Of a stretch of DNA of 64,000 nucleotides, positions 51,408-60,364 are shown piece after piece. The notes beneath the pieces were generated by a model. That model saw only the letters and a program-made list of their open reading frames with translations. It was not told the DNA's origin and did no database searches. The first letter of the stretch is position 1. Each line of letters opens with the position of its first letter. This DNA comes from Streptomyces sp. BK208. Lineage in GTDB: Bacteria > Actinomycetota > Actinomycetes > Streptomycetales > Streptomycetaceae. Made by a program: the position numbers and the translations under genes. The DNA is taken from contig NZ_SOAV01000018.1 of NCBI RefSeq assembly GCF_004364245.1, positions 1 to 64,000 of the forward strand. Reading direction: 5' to 3'.

Positions 51408-52543
51408 TCGGTGATCGTCCCTCTCAGGTAGCCGGCAGCGTGACGGGCGCGCTCCAGCACGTCGTCCAGGTCGTCGCCGTAGGTGTTGACGTGGCCGACC
51501 TTGCGGCCGGGCTTCACGTCCTTGCCGTACATGTGGATCTTCAGCTGGGGGTCGCGGGCCATGCAGTGCAGGTACGCGGAGTACATGTCCGGGAAGTCGC
51601 CGCCCAGGACGTTGACCATCACGGTCCACTTCGCGCGCGGGCGCGGGTCGCCGAGGGGGAGGTCGAGGACCGCGCGGACGTGGTTGGCGAACTGCGAGGT
51701 GATCGCGCCGTCCATGGTCCAGTGGCCGGAGTTGTGCGGGCGCATCGCCAGTTCGTTGACGAGGACGCGTCCGTCGCGGGTCTGGAACAGCTCGACGGCG
51801 AGGTGGCCGACGACGCCCAGCTCCTTGGCGATGCCGAGCGCCATCTCCTCGGCGCGCAGGGCCAGCGCCTCGTCGAGGTCGGGGGCGGGGGCGATCACCG
51901 TGTCGCAGACGCCCTTGACCTGCTGGGACTCGACGACGGGGTAGGCCACCGCCTGGCCGTGCGGGGAACGGACCACGTTGGCGGCCAGCTCGCGGACGAA
52001 GTCGACCTTCTCCTCCGCCAGCACGGGCACACCCGCGCGGAAGGGCTCGGCGGCCTCCTCCGCGGAGTCCACGACCCACACGCCCTTGCCGTCGTACCCG
52101 CCACGCACCGTCTTGAGGACGACGGGGAATCCGTCGCCCTCCGCGGCGAAGGCGGCCACGTCGGCCGGATCGCTCACGATCCGGTGCCGCGGGCAGGGCA
52201 CGCCGATCGCGACGAGCTTCGCGCGCATCACGCCCTTGTCCTGGGCGTGCACGAGCGCCTCCGGTCCGGGACGCACGGGGATGCCGTCCGCCTCCAGGGC
52301 CTCGAGGTGCTCGGTCGGCACGTGTTCGTGATCGAAGGTGATCACGTCACAGCCGCGCGCGAACTCGCGCAACGTGTCCAGATCGCGATAGTCGCCGACG
52401 ACGACTTCGTTCACGACCTGCGCAGCGGAGTCCTGGGGAGTGTCACTGAGGAGCTTGAACCTGATGCCGAGCGGGATGCCCGCCTCGTGTGTCATACGAG
52501 CGAGCTGGCCGCCGCCGACCATACCGACTACGGGGAACGTCAC
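51404..52543 (-). CDS. purK: 5-(carboxyamino)imidazole ribonucleotide synthase
   Basis: ATP-grasp enzyme making N5-CAIR from AIR, ATP and bicarbonate. The 379-residue protein shows VGMVGGGQLARMTHEAG, TFDHEHVPTEHLEAL, the ATP-grasp blocks VLKTVRGGYDGKGVW and VNELAMRPHNSGHWTMDG. GTG 52543 has no spaced ribosome site; a TACGCT -10-like hexamer (52550-52555) ends 6 bp upstream, pointing to a leaderless mRNA. First gene of purK-purE-dipeptidase; divergent from gtrA-like. Confidence 0.96.
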   Translation of the reverse strand: MTFPVVGMVGGGQLARMTHEAGIPLGIRFKLLSDTPQDSAAQVVNEVVVGDYRDLDTLREFARGCDVITFDHEHVPTEHLEALEADGIPVRPGPEALVHAQDKGVMRAKLVAIGVPCPRHRIVSDPADVAAFAAEGDGFPVVLKTVRGGYDGKGVWVVDSAEEAAEPFRAGVPVLAEEKVDFVRELAANVVRSPHGQAVAYPVVESQQVKGVCDTVIAPAPDLDEALALRAEEMALGIAKELGVVGHLAVELFQTRDGRVLVNELAMRPHNSGHWTMDGAITSQFANHVRAVLDLPLGDPRPRAKWTVMVNVLGGDFPDMYSAYLHCMARDPQLKIHMYGKDVKPGRKVGHVNTYGDDLDDVLERARHAAGYLRGTITE

Positions 52544-52730
52544 ACCCCTAGCGTATCGGCCGCGCGGAGCCCACCTGTTTACCGGCCGTTTCCGGCCCCG
52601 CTCCCCCCTCTTTCCGGGCCCTCCCGCTGTCCTTTCGGGCTCCGGGGGGTCCGTCCGCAGGAAGATCGCGCGTCCGGGTGGTTAGCATGAACGGATTGAC
52701 GCCAACCGACGGACGGGGGCCTGCACGACC

Positions 52731-53306
52731 ATGGAACATGGTTCCTCGGGTGCTCAGACGGCTCCCTCGGCGCCCCGGGCGCCCCGTGCCGGGGTGCGGG
52801 GGCGGGTCCACCGGCTCGTGCGCGAGGTCGCGAAATTCGGCGCCGTGGGCGGCGCGGGAGTGCTGGTCAACCTCCTCGTCTTCAACTTCGTGCGGCAGGT
52901 GAGCGACCTCCAGGTCGTGCGGGCCAGCATCATCGCCACGGTCGTCGCCATCGCCTTCAACTACGTGGGCTTCCGGTACTTCACCTACCGCGACCGCGAC
53001 AAGAGCGGCCGGACCCGCGAGATGTCGCTGTTCCTGCTGTTCAGCGCCGTCGGGCTGGTGATCGAGAACGGCGTGCTCTACACGGCGACGTACGGTTTCG
53101 GCTGGGACAGCCCGCTGCAGAGCAACATCTTCAAGTTCCTCGGCATCGGGATCGGCACCCTGTTCCGCTTCTGGTCGTACCGCAGCTGGGTCTTCCGCGC
53201 GCTGCCCGCCCGTGAACCGGCCGCGACGCCGGCTCAGGCTCTCCTGGAGCCCGGGCGCCCGACCGCGGTCCCCCGCGCGGACGAGGCTCCCGCCGTCCAC
53301 CGCTGA
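52731..53306 (+). CDS. GtrA-family membrane protein
   Basis: A 191-residue four-helix membrane protein of the GtrA family, which helps flip lipid-linked sugars or modify wall polysaccharides. A basic N-terminus precedes REVAKFGAVGGAGVLVNLLVFNF; NYVGFRYFTYRDRD and the last helix before FRFWSYRSWVF are family marks. The C-terminal 35 residues are Pro/Ala-rich. ATG 52731. Possibly connected to envelope polysaccharide genes in this window. Confidence 0.9.
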   Translation: MEHGSSGAQTAPSAPRAPRAGVRGRVHRLVREVAKFGAVGGAGVLVNLLVFNFVRQVSDLQVVRASIIATVVAIAFNYVGFRYFTYRDRDKSGRTREMSLFLLFSAVGLVIENGVLYTATYGFGWDSPLQSNIFKFLGIGIGTLFRFWSYRSWVFRALPAREPAATPAQALLEPGRPTAVPRADEAPAVHR

Positions 53307-53335
53307 CCGGCTCCGTCCCACCCTCCGCGTCGCCC

Positions 53336-54610
53336 TCAGCGCACCGTCTGGTCCTGGTCCCCGGCGGCCTTCTTCGACGGCGCCGTACGGGACAGGAACA
53401 GCCCGAAGACCGGCGGGCGCCCCTGGAGGAGCTCCAGGCGGCCGCCGTCGGCCTCGGCCAGGTCACGGGCGACGGCGAGGCCGATGCCGGTGGAGTTGCG
53501 TCCGCTGATCGCCCGCTCGAAGATCCGCGCCCCCAGGTCGCCGGGGACGCCCGGTCCCTCGTCGGTGACCTCGACCACGGCCTGGTTGCCGGTCACCCGG
53601 GTCCGCAGGGCCACCGTGCCGCCGCCGTGCATCAGGGAGTTCTCGATCAGCGCGGCCAGCACCTGTGCCACGGCGCCCGGGGTGCCCACGGCCGTCAGAT
53701 GGCGCTTGCCCGAGCTGACGATGGCCCGGCCCTCACCGCGGTAGGCCGGCCGCCACTCCGCGATCTGCTGCTGGATGACGTCGTCCAGCTCGAAGGTGAC
53801 GGCGGAGCCGCTGCGCGGGTCGCGGGAGTTGGTCAGCAGCCGGTCGACGACGTCCGTCAGCCGCTCCACCTGCGACAGCGCGATCGTCGCCTCCTCCTTC
53901 ACCGTCTCCGGTTCGTCGGTGAGGGTGATCTCCTCCAGCCGCATCGACAGCGCGGTCAGCGGCGTGCGCAGCTGGTGGGAGGCGTCGGCGGCCAGGCGGC
54001 GCTCGGCGGTGAGCATCCGGGCGATGCGCTCGGCCGAGGAGTCCAGGACGTCCGCGACCCGGTCCAGCTCGGGGACGCCGTACCGCTTGTGCCTCGGGCG
54101 CGGGTCCCCGGAGCCGAGGCGTTCGGCGGTCTCGGCGAGGTCGGTGAGCGGCGAGGCCAGCCGGTTGGCCTGCCGGATCGCCAGCAGTACGGCGGCGACC
54201 ACCGCGAGCAGCGCCACCAGGCCGATGATCAGCAGGGTCCGGCCGATCTCCCGGGTCACCGAGGACCTGGGCTCCTCGACGAGGACCGTCTCGCCCTCCT
54301 CGCCGGTGGCCCTGCCCTGGAGGACGTCGCCGGAGGGCTCGCTGCCGACCTCGACGACCGGCTCGCCGGGGATGCGGATCACCGCGTACCGGGCGTCGCG
54401 GATCTGCTCCCGCAGGAACGCCTCGTCCACCGAGCCGGTGCCGATGAGCCGGCTGTCCACGATGCTGGCCAGCCGCACCGCCTCCAGGTCGACCCGTTCC
54501 TGTGCGGTGCTGCTGATGGTCCGGGTCTCGACGATGACGAGGGAGACGCCGAACACGGCGATCACGACGAGCACCACGGCGAGGGTGGACTGGATCAGTC
54601 GACGGCGCAT
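53336..54610 (-). CDS. Sensor histidine kinase
   Basis: A 424-residue two-component kinase: TM1 at about 6-28, an extracytoplasmic sensor of about 100 residues, TM2 around LLIIGLVALLAVVAAVLLAI, a HAMP domain, the H-box ADASHQLRTPLTALSM, and an HATPase domain with LIENSLMHGG, TDEGPGVPGD and STGIGLAVARDLAEADGG. The signal is unknown. It follows the response regulator gene by 35 bp on the same strand and probably forms one operon with it. Confidence 0.95.
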   Translation of the reverse strand: MRRRLIQSTLAVVLVVIAVFGVSLVIVETRTISSTAQERVDLEAVRLASIVDSRLIGTGSVDEAFLREQIRDARYAVIRIPGEPVVEVGSEPSGDVLQGRATGEEGETVLVEEPRSSVTREIGRTLLIIGLVALLAVVAAVLLAIRQANRLASPLTDLAETAERLGSGDPRPRHKRYGVPELDRVADVLDSSAERIARMLTAERRLAADASHQLRTPLTALSMRLEEITLTDEPETVKEEATIALSQVERLTDVVDRLLTNSRDPRSGSAVTFELDDVIQQQIAEWRPAYRGEGRAIVSSGKRHLTAVGTPGAVAQVLAALIENSLMHGGGTVALRTRVTGNQAVVEVTDEGPGVPGDLGARIFERAISGRNSTGIGLAVARDLAEADGGRLELLQGRPPVFGLFLSRTAPSKKAAGDQDQTVR

Positions 54611-54645
54611 GTCCTCTTACCCGCGAGGCCCCCCTCGGGGCCCGC

Positions 54646-55323
54646 TCAGTTCTTCTCGAAACGGAAGCCCACGCCGCGCACGGTGGCGATGTAGCGGGGG
54701 TTGGCCGCGTCGTCACCCAGCTTCTTGCGCAGCCAGGAGATGTGCATGTCGAGGGTCTTGGTCGACGACCACCAGGTGGTGTCCCAGACCTCGCGCATCA
54801 GCTGGTCGCGGGTGACGACCCGGCCGGCGTCGCGCACCAGCACCCGCAGCAGGTCGAACTCCTTCGCGGTGAGCTGGAGCTCCTCCTCGCCCATCCAGGC
54901 GCGGTGCGACTCGACGTCGATGCGCACGCCGTGGGTGGCGGGCGGCTGCGGGGGCTCCACGGCGCCGCGCCGCAGCAGGGCCCGGACCCGGGCGAGCAGC
55001 TCGGCGAGGCGGAAGGGCTTGGTGACGTAGTCGTCGGCGCCCGCGTCCAGGCCCACGACGGTGTCCACCTCGTCGGCGCGCGCGGTCAGGATCAGGATCG
55101 GCACCGCGTGCCCCTCGGACCGCAGCCGGCGGGCGACCTCGAGACCGTCCATGTCCGGCAGGCCGAGGTCCAGCACGACCAGGTCTATGCCGCCCTGCAG
55201 TCCCGCGTCCAGTGCGGTGGGTCCGTCCTCACGCACCTCGACCTCGTACCCTTCCCTGCGCAGTGCGCGGGCCAGCGGCTCCGAGATGGACGCGTCGTCC
55301 TCGGCGAGCAGTACACGGGTCAT
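54646..55323 (-). CDS. OmpR-family response regulator
   Basis: A 225-residue regulator: receiver domain with LLAEDDASISE, the phosphoacceptor Asp52 in VVLDLGLPDMDG, the conserved Thr (LTAR) and Lys (TKPF), then a winged-helix effector domain (LTAKEFDLLRVLVRDAGRVV, TLDMHISWLRKKLGDD, YIATVRGVGFRF). The ATG at 55323 gives the typical MTRVLLAEDD. No ribosome site is seen; TACCAT (55330-55335) ends 6 bp upstream, suggesting a leaderless start. Confidence 0.95.
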   Translation of the reverse strand: MTRVLLAEDDASISEPLARALRREGYEVEVREDGPTALDAGLQGGIDLVVLDLGLPDMDGLEVARRLRSEGHAVPILILTARADEVDTVVGLDAGADDYVTKPFRLAELLARVRALLRRGAVEPPQPPATHGVRIDVESHRAWMGEEELQLTAKEFDLLRVLVRDAGRVVTRDQLMREVWDTTWWSSTKTLDMHISWLRKKLGDDAANPRYIATVRGVGFRFEKN

Positions 55324-55899
55324 GAGGTGATGGTAGACCGCTCGGAGCAACGCCCGGGGCAAGATCGCACCGCGCACCGCCCGCCCGCGGACCGCCTGTG
55401 AGGCGCCTGTGGAGCACTGTCGGGCAAGCCGGACATCCGCCTCCCGGCCCGCCGTCCGACCCGCCCCCGCGACCCCGCGTCCCGGCCTGCGGCTGTGGGG
55501 TGCCATCCTGTGATGGACCTTCGAATGATCGTTCGCGGTTCCACCATGGCCTGTGATCCGTGTCTCAAGTCCTTCCATACCGGGCGGTGTCCTGCCGTAT
55601 GGTGAATCAGCGCCTGTAGCACCCAGAGGACCTTTGGCGGCCGTTTCGACGCTGAAGGTCTCTTTCGTGTGCGGGCCGGCCCCCACGGCCGGCCATGAAA
55701 GGAATGACCTGTGGCCGGGCCTCACCGCGTGCAGTGACGCGCGCAGAGGCGTGGATCCCGGTGGCCGCCGCCCAGCGCTTCGCAATCCGGAGCGGACTCC
55801 CCCAGGCGTGGGACGGGCGGGGAAGGCCGCCGGTGCCGGCCGCCCCCCACCGGGCGCGCATCGCCTCGATGAGCGCGTCCCGACCAGCAAGGATCGACC
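55324..55899. other. Long untranslated region between response regulator and peptide transporter
   Basis: No supported gene in 576 bp. The part from about 55.5 to 55.7 kb is less GC-rich, with TTCGAATGATCGTTCG-type sequence and a possible -10 TATGGT near 55.6 kb. The inverted repeat GGCCGGCCCCCACGGCCGGCC lies near 55.68-55.70 kb. A long 5' leader of the peptide transporter mRNA is possible. GGATCGACC just before the ATG is a weak ribosome site. Confidence 0.5.
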
Positions 55900-57396
55900 A
55901 TGGCGTCCAGCCTGACGAAGGACTCGGTCACCCCGGGCACCCCCGGCTCCGAGAAGACCTTCTTCGGCCACCCCCGCGGACTGGCCACACTCTTCATGAC
56001 CGAGATGTGGGAGAGGTTCTCCTACTACGGCATGAGGGCTCTGCTCCCGCTGTACCTCGTCGCTCCGGGTGGCCTCGGCCTCAGCGCCGGCACGGCGACC
56101 GCGATCTACTCGGTGTACCTCTCGCTGGTGTACCTGCTCACGATGCCGGGCGGCTGGTTCGGCGACCGCGTCTGGGGTCCCCGCAAGACCGTCGCCATCG
56201 CCGGCGGCGTGATCATGCTCGGTCACCTCACGCTGGCGCTGCCGTCCTCCGGCACCTTCTACGCGGGTCTCGGCCTGGTCGCCATCGGCTCGGGTCTGCT
56301 GAAGGCCAACATCTCCACGATGGTCGGCCAGCTCTACGACGGTCCCGACGACCCGCGCCGCGACGGTGGCTTCACCGTCTTCTACATGGGCATCAACCTC
56401 GGTGCCTTCGCGGCGCCGCTGACCATCGGCACCATCGGTGAGAGCGTCAACTGGCACCTTGGCTTCGCGCTCGCCGCGGTCGGCATGGGTCTGGGCGTCC
56501 TCCAGTTCCTGATCGGCAGCCGCCACCTGAACCCGCACTCCAGCGTGGTCCCGAAGCCGCTGTCCGTCGAGGAGAAGACCTCGATGCTGCGCAAGGCCGC
56601 CTTCTGGGCCGCGCTGGCCGTCGTCTTCTACGCCATCGTCGGCTTCTCCGGCCACTACACCCTGAACTGGGTCCTGGTCCCGCTGACCCTGCTCGGCGTG
56701 ATCATTCCGGTACTGGTGCTGACCAACATCAAGCGCGACAAGTCCCTGGACCGCGCGGAGCAGTCGAAGATGTCGGCGTACATCTGGTTCTTCGTCGCCG
56801 CGGCCGTGTTCTGGATGATCTACGACCAGGGCGGCTCGACCCTGTCGCTGTTCGCCGACTCCTCGGCCGACAACAGCGTCTTCGGCTGGAGCTTCCCGGT
56901 CTCCTGGTACCAGTCGGTGAACCCGGTCATCATCATGGCCCTCGCCCCGGTCTTCGCCACGCTGTGGCTGGCCCTCGCCCGCCGCGGCAAGGAGCCGAGC
57001 ACGGTCGTCAAGTTCTGCGGCGGTCTGGTCCTGGTCGGTGCCTCCTTCTTCCTCTTCCTGGCCCCGCTGGGCATCGCGGAGGGTGGCCACAAGGCCGCGG
57101 CCATGTGGCTGGTGGCGATCTACTTCGTCCAGACCTGCGGTGAGCTGATGCTCTCCCCGGTCGGTCTCTCGGTCACCACGAAGATGGCGCCGGTGAAGTA
57201 CGCGTCCCAGATGATGGGCGTTTGGTTCCTGGCCGTCACCGCCGGTGACGCCACGACCGGCCTGCTCTCCATCGCCGGCGTCGACCTCAACAAGACGGGC
57301 ATCGTCGCCGCGGAGGCGACCCTCGCGGTGGTCGCGGGCATCGCGATCTGGATGTACCGCAAGCGCGTCAAGGAACTCATGGGCGACGTCCGCTGA
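55900..57396 (+). CDS. Proton-dependent oligopeptide transporter (POT/PTR2 family)
   Basis: A 498-residue, 12-14 helix symporter importing di- and tripeptides. Hallmarks: the ExxERF motif EMWERFSYYGMRALLPLYL, TMPGGWFGDRVWGPRKT, the PTR signature FYMGINLGAFAAPL, and CGELMLSPVGLSVTTKMAP. The N-terminus is hydrophilic (20 residues) and cytoplasmic. It is codon-optimised (many GTC/CTC/ATC codons) like highly expressed genes. ATG 55900 follows a long leader. Confidence 0.95.
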   Translation: MASSLTKDSVTPGTPGSEKTFFGHPRGLATLFMTEMWERFSYYGMRALLPLYLVAPGGLGLSAGTATAIYSVYLSLVYLLTMPGGWFGDRVWGPRKTVAIAGGVIMLGHLTLALPSSGTFYAGLGLVAIGSGLLKANISTMVGQLYDGPDDPRRDGGFTVFYMGINLGAFAAPLTIGTIGESVNWHLGFALAAVGMGLGVLQFLIGSRHLNPHSSVVPKPLSVEEKTSMLRKAAFWAALAVVFYAIVGFSGHYTLNWVLVPLTLLGVIIPVLVLTNIKRDKSLDRAEQSKMSAYIWFFVAAAVFWMIYDQGGSTLSLFADSSADNSVFGWSFPVSWYQSVNPVIIMALAPVFATLWLALARRGKEPSTVVKFCGGLVLVGASFFLFLAPLGIAEGGHKAAAMWLVAIYFVQTCGELMLSPVGLSVTTKMAPVKYASQMMGVWFLAVTAGDATTGLLSIAGVDLNKTGIVAAEATLAVVAGIAIWMYRKRVKELMGDVR

Positions 57397-57420
57397 GTCC
57401 GCTGCGCGGCTTCCTCTGAC

Positions 57421-57459
57421 GGAGGGGCACCTCGTCCCGGGCGGACGGGGCGCCCCTCC
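57421..57459. terminator. Terminator after the peptide transporter
   Basis: GGAGGGGC (57421-57428) pairs with GCCCCTCC (57452-57459), and inner sequences CGTCC/GGACG extend the fold. Located 24 bp past the transporter stop. Confidence 0.65.
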
Positions 57460-57629
57460 GCACGTGTGGAGCGAACCTCGGCGGCCGGCGCGGCGAGCGC
57501 CGCCTGCGCGAGCGCGACCACCGAGACGGCCGCGGGAACACCGGCCACGGAGACGGTCACGGGAACGGGTGGGGATCTCCTGGCCTACCGGGACGGGCGG
57601 GCGGGCGGGAACAGGCGGAAGGCCGCCGG

Positions 57630-58187
57630 TTACGCCGGCGCGCCCAGCTCCGCCCAGACCCGCTTGCCCGCGACCCCCGGCGTCCGCACGACGCCCCAGT
57701 CCAGGCACAGCCGCTCCACGATGAACATCCCGTGGCCGCCCGGGCGCCCGGCGCGGTGCGGGGTCCGCGGCGCCGGCTGCCCCGTACCGCGGTCGGAGAC
57801 CTCCACCCGGATCACCTTCTTCTCGCAGGTGATCCACAGCTCGTCCGGCCCCTCGGCATGCAGGCAGGCGTTGGTGACCAGCTCGGACACCACCAGCAGC
57901 ACGTCCTCCGCGGCGGCACGCTGGTCCGCGGTGGCGGACGGCAGCCATCCCCAGACGTACAGCGCCTCGCGGGTGAAGTCACGGGCCAGCGGGACGACCC
58001 CGCTCGCGTCCTCGAAGCTCAGTCTGCGGGCCTGCCGCCCGCCGCCACCGCCTGGCTCGGAGCCGGACGCCGCCCCGGCAGCCCCGGGGACGCCGGAGGA
58101 AGGCACCGACGCGGGCGCGGACGCCCCGGAAGCGCCACTGGGCTCCGGACCGCGGTCGCCCGGCGAGTAGGGCCGGGTGGTGCTCAT
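57630..58187 (-). CDS. Anti-sigma-type ATP-binding protein (RsbW-like HATPase)
   Basis: A 185-residue protein. The first 55 residues are Gly/Ser/Pro-rich and likely disordered; the HATPase_c2 domain follows with LLVVSELVTNACLHAEG (N-box), EVSDRGTGQPAP and GGHGMFIVERLCLDWGVV. Such proteins sequester a sigma factor or phosphorylate STAS partners. It is encoded downstream of a STAS gene and near a SigB/SigF-type sigma gene, so it may be the kinase/anti-sigma of that set. ATG 58187. Confidence 0.87.
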   Translation of the reverse strand: MSTTRPYSPGDRGPEPSGASGASAPASVPSSGVPGAAGAASGSEPGGGGGRQARRLSFEDASGVVPLARDFTREALYVWGWLPSATADQRAAAEDVLLVVSELVTNACLHAEGPDELWITCEKKVIRVEVSDRGTGQPAPRTPHRAGRPGGHGMFIVERLCLDWGVVRTPGVAGKRVWAELGAPA

Positions 58188-58384
58188 CAGCGCTTCACCT
58201 CACCGATTCACCAGTTCACGTTTCAAAGTTGCGGACAGCAAAGTCGTCCACAGCCGGTTCAGGGACTCTCCTGCCCGACCGGACCGTACGAACACCCCTG
58301 TATTCGGCACGAATCCCGGTGCGGCGTGAAAACGCCCGCCCCGGGAAGCACACGCACCCCTCCGTCGGCCGGACAAGGACCGGC

Positions 58385-58762
58385 TCAGCCGGTCTCGGCG
58401 GCCAGGGCGGCCGCAAGCGTGTCGTGCAGGGTGAAGACCGCTTCGGCCCCCGTGATCTCGAACACGCGCGCCACTACCGGCTGCATGGCCACCAAATGCA
58501 CTCCGCCCCCCGCGGCCTCCGCCTTCAACCGCGCGCCGAGCAGGACGTTGAGCCCCGTGGAGTCGCAGAACTCCAGGCGTGAGCAGTCCACGACGAGCCG
58601 GTTGAATCCCTTGGTGAGACAGTCCTCCAGCGGCTCCCGCAACAGATCGGCGGTGTGGTGATCCAGCTCACCCGCCGGGGTCACGACGGCACTGGGGCCC
58701 TCTTCCCGTACCTCGACCAGCAGCCGGCCCGACTGGGCACTGCCGACCGTCCCGCGGTCCAT
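58385..58762 (-). CDS. STAS-domain anti-sigma factor antagonist
   Basis: A 125-residue SpoIIAA/RsbV-like protein: VVTPAGELDHHTADLL, VVDCSRLEFCDSTGLNVLL with the phosphorylatable Ser, and the last helix ARVFEITGAEAVFTLHD. When unphosphorylated it binds the anti-sigma factor and frees the sigma factor. Same strand as the HATPase gene (197-bp gap) and divergent from the sigma gene (250 bp). ATG 58762. Confidence 0.92.
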   Translation of the reverse strand: MDRGTVGSAQSGRLLVEVREEGPSAVVTPAGELDHHTADLLREPLEDCLTKGFNRLVVDCSRLEFCDSTGLNVLLGARLKAEAAGGGVHLVAMQPVVARVFEITGAEAVFTLHDTLAAALAAETG

Positions 58763-59012
58763 GCCGTTTCTCTCCCGAGGTCGTGACTGCTTACTGACGC
58801 CCTCGAACACTACGCCTTCCCACCGCACTCCGACACCCGAACAACCGCACACAAACGGACATACCCGCACAGAACACACTTGCGGTCGGCTCGGTAAACC
58901 CGGTAGGGCTAGTAAGACACGTAAACCGACACGGCCGGCTTTGGAGGCGCCGCACACCGCAGTGCACGTATCTGGCTTCGGCAGCCGCATGCCGAGAACG
59001 ATGGAGGACATC

Positions 59013-59927
59013 ATGTCACCCCGGCTCGACGGATCGCGTACCCATGAAGCGACGTCGACACTCCCTCCGGAACATCTGGATCCCATCGAGCATCACGACT
59101 CGGCCGTCGACCCCGACGGCTTCCTCGCCGGGCTTCCGGACATCCCCGCGTACGACGAGGTCGCTCCGGCGGACGCCAGGGCCCTGTCCAAGACCCTCTT
59201 CGCGCGGCTGGAGTCGCTGGAGGAAGGCACCCATGAGCACGCGTACGTACGCAACACGCTCGTCGAGCTGAACCTCGCCCTGGTCAAGTTCGCCGCCTCC
59301 CGCTTCCGCTCGCGCAGCGAGCCGATGGAGGACATCATCCAGGTCGGCACCATCGGCCTGATCAAGGCGATCGACCGCTTCGAGCTGTCGCGCGGCGTGG
59401 AGTTCCCCACGTTCGCGATGCCGACCATCATCGGCGAGATCAAGCGTTTCTTCCGCGACACCTCGTGGTCCGTGCGGGTCCCGCGCCGCCTCCAGGAGCT
59501 GCGGCTCGACCTGGCGAAGGCCGGTGACGAGCTGGCCCAGCGCCTCGACCGCGCCCCCACGGTGGCCGAGCTGGCCGAGCACCTCGGCCTGTCCAGGGAC
59601 GAGGTCGTCGAGGGCATGGCGGCGTCCAACGCCTACACCGCCTCCTCGCTGGACGCCCAGCCCGAGGAGGACGAGGCGGAGGGCGCGCTCGCCGACCGCA
59701 TCGGCTACGAGGACCACGGGCTCGAGGGCATCGAGTACGTCGAGTCGCTGAAGCCGCTGATCGCCGAGCTGCCCTCGCGCGACCGCAGGATCCTCTCGCT
59801 CCGGTTCGTCGCGGGCATGACCCAGTCGGAGATCGGCGAGGAGCTGGGCATCTCCCAGATGCACGTCTCGCGTCTGCTGTCGCGCACGCTCGTACGCCTG
59901 CGCAAGGGGCTCACGGTCGAGGAGTAG
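59013..59927 (+). CDS. Alternative RNA polymerase sigma factor, SigB/SigF type
   Basis: A 304-residue group 3 sigma-70 factor: region 2 (VELNLALVKFAASRFR, EDIIQVGTIGLIKAIDRFE, PTFAMPTIIGEIKRFFRDTS), region 3 (VPRRLQELRLDLAKAGDEL) and region 4 (LPSRDRRILSLRFVAGMTQS, IGEELGISQMHVSRLLSRT). It is the stress/development type controlled by partner switching; the S. coelicolor locus here is, to my recollection, sigI. ATG 59013 with GGAGGA upstream is preferred over the longer in-frame ORF. Confidence 0.93.
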   Translation: MSPRLDGSRTHEATSTLPPEHLDPIEHHDSAVDPDGFLAGLPDIPAYDEVAPADARALSKTLFARLESLEEGTHEHAYVRNTLVELNLALVKFAASRFRSRSEPMEDIIQVGTIGLIKAIDRFELSRGVEFPTFAMPTIIGEIKRFFRDTSWSVRVPRRLQELRLDLAKAGDELAQRLDRAPTVAELAEHLGLSRDEVVEGMAASNAYTASSLDAQPEEDEAEGALADRIGYEDHGLEGIEYVESLKPLIAELPSRDRRILSLRFVAGMTQSEIGEELGISQMHVSRLLSRTLVRLRKGLTVEE

Positions 59928-59962
59928 TCGGCACGCCCCGACCGGGTGACGCCTGCCCTCCA

Positions 59963-59990
59963 GGGGGTGGTCCGCGAACGGGCCGCCCCC
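59963..59990 (+). terminator. Terminator after the sigma factor gene
   Basis: GGGGGTGGTCC and GGGCCGCCCCC form an 11-bp stem (two G-U pairs) around GCGAAC, 35 bp after the stop codon and before the convergent membrane-protein gene. Confidence 0.75.
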
Positions 59991-60010
59991 CTTCGGGTTG
60001 CCGCCGCCCT

Positions 60011-60334
60011 TCAGAGGGAGTCGGCGATCAGCGCGGCCGTGGGCAGCAGCGGGCTCAGGGCGCACAGGAGCCAGAAGGTGCGCGGCGCGAGGGAGGTCCG
60101 GCGCCGCAACGGCGCGTTGACCAGCCACCAGATCATCGTGAAGAGCGCCACCACGGGGACGACGATCACGAGCCAGAGCGCCATGCCGTCGGTCTCCGTC
60201 GGCTCGCGCACGGTCCAGCCCAGTTCCGCCAGCGGCCAGTTGGCCATCAGGTACCAGACGAGCCAGAACGGGACGACGCCCGGAATCCCGAGCAGCACGT
60301 TCGCCAGGAACGGCGTCCACCAGTACTTGGCCAT
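60011..60334 (-). CDS. Small conserved membrane protein
   Basis: A 107-residue protein with three likely membrane helices: about 10-32 (LLGIPGVVPFWLVWYLMANW), about 50-75 (MALWLVIVVPVVALFTMIWWLV) and about 85-105. A short basic loop (APLRRRTSLAP) joins the last two. No known domain recognised. It lies 30 bp beyond hutI on the same strand, so it may be at the end of the histidine-degradation operon. ATG 60334. Confidence 0.8.
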   Translation of the reverse strand: MAKYWWTPFLANVLLGIPGVVPFWLVWYLMANWPLAELGWTVREPTETDGMALWLVIVVPVVALFTMIWWLVNAPLRRRTSLAPRTFWLLCALSPLLPTAALIADSL

Positions 60335-60364
60335 TCGTCCCCCGCCCCCCGGATCAGCCGAGGG

